From positions 124,001-188,000 of the forward strand of contig DFXZ01000004.1 of the NCBI GenBank assembly GCA_002381805.1: a DNA stretch of 64,000 nt, given 5' to 3'. This stretch comes from Bdellovibrio sp. UBA4095. Its GTDB lineage: Bacteria; Bdellovibrionota; Bdellovibrionia; Bdellovibrionales; Bdellovibrionaceae. The position numbers and the translations under genes are program-made. Shown piece by piece: positions 59,009-64,000 of the stretch (its first letter is position 1; the number at the start of each line of letters is the position of its first letter). The notes under the pieces were generated by a model. The model made no database searches. It was given only the letters and a program-made list of their open reading frames with translations, and had not been told where the DNA came from.

Positions 59009-60100
59009 ATGGAAGGACCTCGCTCGCCCCGAGAAACCGAGCTTCCCCAGGTTTTGAAATTTCTTGATCAAAAGCTTAGAAATGAGGCTTCTTGGTCTAT
59101 TGCAGCAGAATACCCCACGGCTTTCGCGCCTAACAACTTGCATAATATGCGTATTATAGCAGATGAGGGTGGCGTCCTTTCGCACGCCGTTCTAAAGCCG
59201 CTGATTGTAAAATCTCCTCATGTCATTTTTAAGGTGGGCGCGATTGGCTCAGTTGTTACTGATGACGAACATCGCGGGCAAGGTCTGAGCACACAAATTC
59301 TGGAGGACTGCCTCAAAACCGCTCAAAGCCAATCCTGTGATATTGCTATCCTCTGGACAGACCTGTTCGACTTCTATCGCCGCATGGGCTTCGAACTAGC
59401 TGGCAGCGAGATCAGTTTCGTAATTGAAGAAAATTTTGATATCACACCTACAAATCTTAGATTTTCTACCGATTCTAAGGTTTCCCCTGACGCAATTTAT
59501 CGTCTCTATGCTACACACTCGGTCAACTCCGTTCGCACGATCGAGGAAACTCGAAAGTTCCTAAGCATTCCCCAAACCAAGGTGTACACGGCTTGGGAAC
59601 CGAATGGTCAACTCGCTGCTTATGCCATTGAGGGCAAGGGCGTTGACCTTGGCGGGTATATTCATGAGTGGGGTGGTTCCGTTCCAAAGCTAATGGCTTT
59701 GCTAAGCTTCATTCGGGCACATAAAAATCAACCATTCACCATCATCTGCCCACGCCATTCGCAGAATCTTATTCGTGAACTGCAAAGAAAGCCTGTCACA
59801 ATGAACCAAGGCTTTCTGGGTATGATAAAGATGGTCCAGTTCGATCAACTAGCAGGAAAAATCAAGCGGGCTTTCCGTGCTGAAGGAATCCCTGACTTCG
59901 TCTTGGAAAAACATCCAGAACATTTCGTCTTTGGAATCGGTCAAGAGCTATTCACGATCAATAAAGAAAGCGACATGGTACGCCTCCTTTTCGGGCCCGT
60001 AGATTATCATGCGTTGGGCATATTTAAATCTGAAACGATTCAAAAAGTTGAGCGGGTTCTTCCCCTCAATTTATGGATCTGGGGATGGGATTCAATATGA
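59009..60100 (+). CDS. GNAT-family N-acetyltransferase
   Basis: A 363-residue protein behind GGAGGG. Residues 1-150 form a GNAT domain with the acetyl-CoA loop VVTDDEHRGQGLSTQILEDC and the C-terminal strand FYRRMGFELAGSEISFVI. The second half (about 160-363) is a further domain, as in two-domain Eis-like members, with no clear acceptor motif. The substrate is unknown. The lipoprotein gene that follows overlaps its last 4 bp. Confidence 0.85.
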   Translation: MEGPRSPRETELPQVLKFLDQKLRNEASWSIAAEYPTAFAPNNLHNMRIIADEGGVLSHAVLKPLIVKSPHVIFKVGAIGSVVTDDEHRGQGLSTQILEDCLKTAQSQSCDIAILWTDLFDFYRRMGFELAGSEISFVIEENFDITPTNLRFSTDSKVSPDAIYRLYATHSVNSVRTIEETRKFLSIPQTKVYTAWEPNGQLAAYAIEGKGVDLGGYIHEWGGSVPKLMALLSFIRAHKNQPFTIICPRHSQNLIRELQRKPVTMNQGFLGMIKMVQFDQLAGKIKRAFRAEGIPDFVLEKHPEHFVFGIGQELFTINKESDMVRLLFGPVDYHALGIFKSETIQKVERVLPLNLWIWGWDSI

Positions 60101-61029
60101 TAAATAAAATAAGTCTTAGCTTAGCGGCTTTGACTTTAGTTTCTTGTATTAAAGCGGAAGAACTCAATCAGTCAGAAACCCTGGTGGACTCGGCATCAGT
60201 GTTCCAAGCCGTTGGCGAAGCCTGGGGACCGGTAGATCCCGATACGATTAAAAAGAATGACTTCCTCTACGAAGAAACGATTTTTAAAGTTGAAAGCCAG
60301 TCCTTCATTGCGCAACAAGAAGGTGTGACGGTTTTGGATTCAGAAGACTTTCTTGTCGACAACGATCCACAAAAACCAGCACGCAAATTGACTTTCGCAG
60401 TTCAGAGAGTCACGTATAAAAACCAAGACGATACAGGTTCAGCATCGACTGTTCAGGATGACCGTAGCTTTCTGCTGCCGACCAGCCAGGAAACCAAAGC
60501 TTCCACTAAAGTAGCTTCGCTTGAAAAAGCAATCAGAGCTTCACTCTTTCCAATAGAGGGCCTAAAAGCACGCTCTGAAATCAAACCATATAGTGAAGGT
60601 CTGGAGCTGGGCTACGAACGGATGTTTTTGTTAGCGCAGTCGTGCATGAAGCCCGATCAGCTGAAAGAATATTGCCAAAAAGAACTCGGCGCAGACAGCT
60701 GCGATATTCAGTGCACAAACTTAAAAATTGCTGACGAGGTCAGACCGGCACCCGCGGCAATGCAAACCTTGGAAAATTGCGGTGGCCTGCCGAACTGCCA
60801 GATGCGCGTAAAAACGATCGCATTCAACTGGATTTTTATTCTTAAAAAAGGAAATATCGAAGAACGCCAGAAAGTAAATTACAACGTCGCAATCAGTCCT
60901 GATCTGCCCTTCTTTGCTCGCCTCGTGGACAACTGCGCGCGCGGCTTGGGTTCCGTTCCTGGATCTACTCAGAAGTTCCTTGTGACGAGTTGCACCCACT
61001 TGGGAAAATTTAAACCAGGCAGCAATTAA
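60097..61029 (+). CDS. Lipoprotein with cysteine-rich C-terminal half
   Basis: A 310-residue protein from the ATG at 60097, overlapping the acetyltransferase stop (ATGA). The lipobox is LVSC (Cys17). The C-terminal half has at least eight cysteines (SCMKPDQLKEYCQKELGADS, CDIQCTN, NCGGLPNCQM, NCARGLG, SCTHLG), expected to form disulfides outside the cell. The N-terminal half is acidic. No family recognised. Confidence 0.72.
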   Translation: MINKISLSLAALTLVSCIKAEELNQSETLVDSASVFQAVGEAWGPVDPDTIKKNDFLYEETIFKVESQSFIAQQEGVTVLDSEDFLVDNDPQKPARKLTFAVQRVTYKNQDDTGSASTVQDDRSFLLPTSQETKASTKVASLEKAIRASLFPIEGLKARSEIKPYSEGLELGYERMFLLAQSCMKPDQLKEYCQKELGADSCDIQCTNLKIADEVRPAPAAMQTLENCGGLPNCQMRVKTIAFNWIFILKKGNIEERQKVNYNVAISPDLPFFARLVDNCARGLGSVPGSTQKFLVTSCTHLGKFKPGSN

Positions 61030-61047
61030 GCCTTCATTGCCTGACCT

Positions 61048-61085
61048 AAAAACCTCCTGTAGAGTCGACTCATCAGGAGGTTTTT
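61048..61085 (+). terminator. Terminator hairpin that contains the elbB ribosome-binding site
   Basis: AAAAACCTCCTG (61048-61059) pairs perfectly with CAGGAGGTTTTT (61074-61085), giving a terminator with T-run after the lipoprotein gene. The 3' arm holds AGGAGG, the Shine-Dalgarno of elbB (ATG at 61087). The loop contains the 10-base palindrome GAGTCGACTC (61062-61071). Confidence 0.85.
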
Positions 61086-61086
61086 C

Positions 61087-61740
61087 ATGAAGAAAATTGC
61101 GGTCGTTCTATCGGGCTCTGGCTATCTCGATGGTTCCGAAATCACCGAATCAGTAAGTCTGCTTATCGCCTTAAATATTGCTGGAGCCTCTGTGAGCTGC
61201 TTTGCTCCTGATATTGAAGTTCCCGCAGTGAACCATGTCACACAGCAAGCCGAGCCAACAAACCGAAATGTTCTACACGAGGCCGGCAGAATCGCTCGAG
61301 GAAAAGTCGAAAGCCTCAGTCACCTTAAGGTCAGCGATTACGATGCTATTGCCTTCCCGGGAGGCTTCGGTGCCGCAAAGAATCTCTGCAATTGGGCGGA
61401 AAAAGGATCTCAATGCGAAGTTCACTCAGAGGTCCGCCGTGTGGTCGAAGAATTTCATGCGGCAAGTAAGCCCATCGGAGCGATTTGTATCGCGCCCGTG
61501 TTGTTGGCCAAAGTGTTAGGACACAAAAATATCACCATCACCATCGGTCAAGATGCCGCAACTGCCGCTGAAATCAAAAAGACCGGAGCGCAACATGAAG
61601 ATTGTCCTGTCGATGACTATATTAGTGACAGAGAATCAAAAATTGTGACCAGCCCGGCATATATGTATGACGAAGCTAAACCTAACGAAGTCTTCCAAGG
61701 TATCTTTGGATTGGCTCATGAACTTGTGGAATGGGCGTGA
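61087..61740 (+). CDS. elbB: Isoprenoid-biosynthesis-associated glyoxalase ElbB (DJ-1/PfpI superfamily)
   Basis: A 217-residue class I amidotransferase-like protein. ElbB signatures: KIAVVLSGSGYLDGSEITES, the nucleophile elbow in GAICIAPVLLAKVLG (Cys in AICIAP), FAPD near residue 41 and SPAYMYDEAKPNEVFQGI. E. coli ElbB shows weak glyoxalase III activity; the physiological role is unclear. Its ribosome-binding site lies in a terminator hairpin, so read-through or a start within the loop may decide expression. ddl follows 4 bp later. Confidence 0.92.
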   Translation: MKKIAVVLSGSGYLDGSEITESVSLLIALNIAGASVSCFAPDIEVPAVNHVTQQAEPTNRNVLHEAGRIARGKVESLSHLKVSDYDAIAFPGGFGAAKNLCNWAEKGSQCEVHSEVRRVVEEFHAASKPIGAICIAPVLLAKVLGHKNITITIGQDAATAAEIKKTGAQHEDCPVDDYISDRESKIVTSPAYMYDEAKPNEVFQGIFGLAHELVEWA

Positions 61741-61744
61741 TTTT

Positions 61745-62836
61745 ATGAAAAGTGTAATCGCATTGATTTTCGGCGGCAAATCAGCAGAGCATGAGGTTTC
61801 TCTTCGCTCGGCTAAGAATATTGCAGATGCTTTAGATAAGGACCAGTACACACCAATTCTTGTGGGAATCAGTAAAGAAGGCAGCTGGTATTCGTTCCCA
61901 AACGAATCTGTTTTCACCCAACACAGCAAGATTACAGATGCAAACCTACCAGCGGATGCTGAACCGGTTGCAATCGTATCGCTGAACGGGAAACCCGTGA
62001 TCTATTCTCTGAAAAAACAAACCTCGACACCTATCGACTGTGCCTTCCCGATCCTGCATGGACCTTTAGGAGAAGACGGCACCGTTCAAGGCCTGCTAAA
62101 AATGGCACAAGTCCCTTTCGTCGGCTGCGGAGTTTGGTCTTCGGCTGCTGGAATGGACAAAGAAGTTATGAAACGACTTCTTGCCCATGCGTCGATACCT
62201 AGCGCGAAGTACATTCTGTTGACTCCATTTAATAACGTCTCTTACCGGGAGCTGACCGAAGCTTTGGGCAGCCCGTTCTTTATTAAACCCGCCAATGCCG
62301 GCTCATCAGTGGGTGTGCATAAGATAAAAAACGAGACAGACTACCAGGTGAAATTGAAAGATGCCTTCCTGTTCGACCGTAAAGTCTTGGCTGAAGAGTT
62401 TATTGAAGGTCGCGAAATCGAGTGCTCTGTCATGGGTCACAACCATGATCCTCGCGCCTCCTTGCCGGCAGAAATTATTCCTCAACACGAGTTTTACTCT
62501 TACGAAGCCAAATATGTAGATGACAACGGGGCGCGACTGCAGATTCCAGCGGAACTTCCATCTGAAATAGTCCAGAAGATCCAAGACCTGGCTAAAAAAA
62601 CTTATCATACAATGGGTTGTGACGGCCTGACTCGAGTCGATTTTTTCCTTAAGAAAAATAATGAGCTCTTCATTAACGAAATAAATACGATACCGGGCTT
62701 TACCAAAATTTCTATGTATCCAAAAATGTGGGAAGCAACCGGCATTCCTTATCGAAACTTGATCTCCCAACTTATCACTTTTGCTTTCGAAAAATTCGAG
62801 AGTGAGCAAGAACTTAAGACCAGTTACCTTGACTAG
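61745..62836 (+). CDS. ddl: D-alanine-D-alanine ligase
   Basis: A 363-residue ATP-grasp enzyme making the D-Ala-D-Ala unit of peptidoglycan. The start at 61745 gives MKSVIALIFGGKSAEHEVSL, the family N-terminus; the longer frame to 61667 overlaps elbB. Motifs: LHGPLGEDGTVQGLLK, VGCGVWSSAAGMDKEVMK, FIKPANAGSSVGV, AEEFIEGREIECSVMG and LFINEINTIPGFT. The family's D-Lac/D-Ser discriminating loop is of the ordinary type. The elbB spacing (4 bp) suggests co-transcription. Confidence 0.95.
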   Translation: MKSVIALIFGGKSAEHEVSLRSAKNIADALDKDQYTPILVGISKEGSWYSFPNESVFTQHSKITDANLPADAEPVAIVSLNGKPVIYSLKKQTSTPIDCAFPILHGPLGEDGTVQGLLKMAQVPFVGCGVWSSAAGMDKEVMKRLLAHASIPSAKYILLTPFNNVSYRELTEALGSPFFIKPANAGSSVGVHKIKNETDYQVKLKDAFLFDRKVLAEEFIEGREIECSVMGHNHDPRASLPAEIIPQHEFYSYEAKYVDDNGARLQIPAELPSEIVQKIQDLAKKTYHTMGCDGLTRVDFFLKKNNELFINEINTIPGFTKISMYPKMWEATGIPYRNLISQLITFAFEKFESEQELKTSYLD

Positions 62837-62844
62837 GCTCCCAG

Positions 62845-62928
62845 CCTTGAGTCTGTGAACAGCTTTTGCAAAGGCAGAGAAATGCTTCAGGAAGAAGCGC
62901 TGCCTTTGCAGAACGTTCTAACTCAAGG
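62845..62928 (+). promoter_or_regulatory. Structured leader overlapping the zinc-ribbon gene's ribosome-binding site
   Basis: An outer helix CCTTGAGT (62845-62852) with ACTCAAGG (62921-62928) encloses a perfect inner helix TGCAAAGGCAG (62867-62877) with CTGCCTTTGCA (62900-62910). A third helix GAAC (62857-62860) with GTTC (62915-62918) is possible. AAGG of the outer helix is part of the Shine-Dalgarno for the gene at 62937. It may also act as a weak terminator of ddl. Confidence 0.6.
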
Positions 62929-62936
62929 AAGAGATC

Positions 62937-63143
62937 ATGGATTACCGTGAAATCAGCTATTTTGAAAAAGCCGACTCAAAAAAACATATTGAGTTCATAA
63001 ATTCCCAAAACAATTGCATACTTTGCGGCTCCATTCTGGAGATGAAATACCACACACTCGAATGTTTGGATGAGATCAGAGAAGAAGCCTATTGCCCGCA
63101 TTGCTCTGTCAAAACTCGGACGAAAACCCATACCATGAACTAA
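62937..63143 (+). CDS. Small zinc-ribbon protein, 68 residues
   Basis: A 68-residue protein behind AAGGAA. Two Cys pairs, CILC and CPHC, with a Cys in LECLDE between them, make a treble-clef or zinc-ribbon fold likely. It ends with a His/Thr-rich basic tail (KTRTKTHTMN). Small cytoplasmic regulators or ribosome-associated proteins of this kind occur widely; I do not recognise a specific family. The structured leader upstream may control its translation. Confidence 0.75.
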   Translation: MDYREISYFEKADSKKHIEFINSQNNCILCGSILEMKYHTLECLDEIREEAYCPHCSVKTRTKTHTMN

Positions 63144-63146
63144 GTG

Positions 63147-63207
63147 GCCGTCAAACACATGACGACCTCTTGTCATCCCCTTGACGGCATGACCTCTCTT
63201 GCCGTCA
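63147..63207. other. Mutually exclusive hairpins between convergent genes
   Basis: Three segments can pair two ways: GCCGTCAA (63147-63154) with TTGACGGC (63181-63188), or TGACGGCA (63182-63189) with TGCCGTCA (63200-63207). The first hairpin has an inner ATGAC/GTCAT stem. No T-run follows on either strand. It lies between the zinc-ribbon gene and the CheB-like gene. Confidence 0.65.
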
Positions 63208-63240
63208 TATTTCCAACATCTAAGCCGCCAATATAAAAAG

Positions 63241-64000
63241 TTAGTATAAGTTCTGATTTCGATATCGCATCAGATGGCCTGCCAACATCTCTGACCGAAG
63301 AACCTCATCAGCAACTCCCAGTTCAATGGCCTTTTGTGGAGCATAAGGAAACTGAGCCTCTTCTGGATTCTGAACGACGGTGACTCCACCTTTTTTTTGA
63401 ACTTCCATCAAACCATCAACGCCATCCGAACCGAACCCGCCCAGCAAGACAGAATAGACACCCTTCGAGTAGCTTTGTGCGGCCGACGCGAAAAGGACAT
63501 TGCTAGAGGGCAGCTGAGAACTCACCGGAGCTTCTTCAACCAATTTCAAAATGGGCCCCTGAGCCGTTGGCTGAATTTTCCCATGCACTCCTGCTGGGAT
63601 AAAATAAACATATCCCATCCTTAAAAAGTCACCGTCTTTACCGACCATCAAACTGGCCTTTGATTGCGTCTTCAACTTCGCAAGATAGGCTGTTAAAAAC
63701 CCCGCCACAGTACTACACGCCACTACGACCGGAGGCGTATCGGCCGCCAGACCGGTCACAAAACTCTCTAACGAGTTAGCACAGCCCGAGTTGCCACCCA
63801 CCACCACGATCTTAAGCTCTGCCGCTTTCTTGCGAGGCGCAGATGAAAGGGTTGTACTTTTTGAAATGTCTGAAGGCGTTTCTTTTATTTTCTTAAGCAC
63901 GTTAACTGAAGCCGCTGCTCTAACCTTTTCCACTAACATTCCCGCCAGATTCTTAAGAATCGCCGGGTCATATTGTGATGGCTTATGAACGAACTCCACA
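63241..64000 (-). CDS. CheB-like protein, 3' part, with degenerate methylesterase site
   Basis: The frame is open at the right edge; the visible 253 codons begin in the end of a receiver domain (VEFVHKPSQYD) and linker, then a CheB methylesterase domain. Where CheB has the catalytic loop GASTGG, this protein has GGNSGC, so the nucleophile Ser is Asn. The His of the QHMP segment is replaced as well (VVVACSTVAGFL). The Asp region remains (LLGGFGSDGVDGLMEVQKKG). CheB removes methyl groups from chemoreceptors; this copy is probably not an active esterase and may act as a receiver-controlled binding protein. Confidence 0.85.
   Translation of the reverse strand, partial: VEFVHKPSQYDPAILKNLAGMLVEKVRAAASVNVLKKIKETPSDISKSTTLSSAPRKKAAELKIVVVGGNSGCANSLESFVTGLAADTPPVVVACSTVAGFLTAYLAKLKTQSKASLMVGKDGDFLRMGYVYFIPAGVHGKIQPTAQGPILKLVEEAPVSSQLPSSNVLFASAAQSYSKGVYSVLLGGFGSDGVDGLMEVQKKGGVTVVQNPEEAQFPYAPQKAIELGVADEVLRSEMLAGHLMRYRNQNLY

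Noticed and set aside
1..64000. CRISPR array, insertion sequence, prophage or toxin-antitoxin pair
   Set aside because: No spaced direct repeats, transposase, integrase or recognisable toxin or antitoxin gene was found on either strand.

Overview
The window reads as chromosomal DNA of a Bdellovibrio-like predatory bacterium (Bdellovibrionota). The grounds are a TIGR02147-type regulator (a family concentrated in Bdellovibrio and Fibrobacter), two flagellins beside fliD/fliS/flaG, a dense load of exported proteins and lipoproteins, many sensory kinases, and TAAAGTTT/GCCGATAA-like (sigma-28/FliA) promoter sequences. The assignment is an inference from gene content; no rRNA is present to confirm it. 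Coding density is high, with many 1-4 bp ATGA-type overlaps. I see no insertion sequence, phage, integrase or CRISPR array.

Layout. 1-6.7 kb: an Rsm22-like methyltransferase, a short TIGR02147 regulator, gcvT-gcvH, tRNA-Leu(UAG), exported unknowns, a VOC protein and a YgiD-type dioxygenase. 6.9-15.6 kb: a DEAD-box helicase, a TIGR01777 epimerase/SRPBCC fusion, an FMN reductase, a solute-binding-like protein, lipoproteins, a secreted protein that looks like a protein-glutamine deamidase, CvfB, an SDR with a tiny membrane protein, then an RRM protein and IF-1. 15.6-22.9 kb: a Nudix hydrolase, a 27-codon ORF and a 99-residue protein each behind a sigma-28-like promoter, NnrD, MarR, an RlmM-like methyltransferase, a PilZ protein, a coiled-coil protein and a membrane HAMP-like protein. 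22.9-26.7 kb (minus strand): the tightly coupled pal-DUF4398-cpoB-tsaD-rsmA-smpB run. 26.9-33.7 kb: a 981-residue MA-peptidase/propeller/barrel protein, two inverted copies of a long-armed palindromic repeat, a DUF2802 protein, a vWA lipoprotein and a cytochrome c lipoprotein.

33.9-49.4 kb (minus strand): aspC-coaD-rsmD, a response regulator and histidine kinase, then a motility block: two GT9 glycosyltransferases, a 57-residue protein lodged between them, a Rossmann protein, a TPR protein, a FliT-like protein, fliS, fliD, flaG and two flagellins. I read this as flagellar filament export, capping and probable flagellin glycosylation. 49.9-64 kb: a 3D-domain lipoprotein, a solute-binding protein divergent from a large hybrid kinase, thiBPQ with a DoxX-like protein, nth with a ferredoxin, a GNAT protein and lipoprotein, elbB, ddl, a zinc-ribbon protein, and the 3' part of a CheB-like gene whose catalytic Ser and His are missing.

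The points I rate most worth follow-up are the putative secreted deamidase, the set of sigma-28-like promoters that links two unknown small genes to the flagellar genes, the three long perfect inverted repeats (two sharing a core), the degenerate CheB, and the flagellar glycosyltransferase block.
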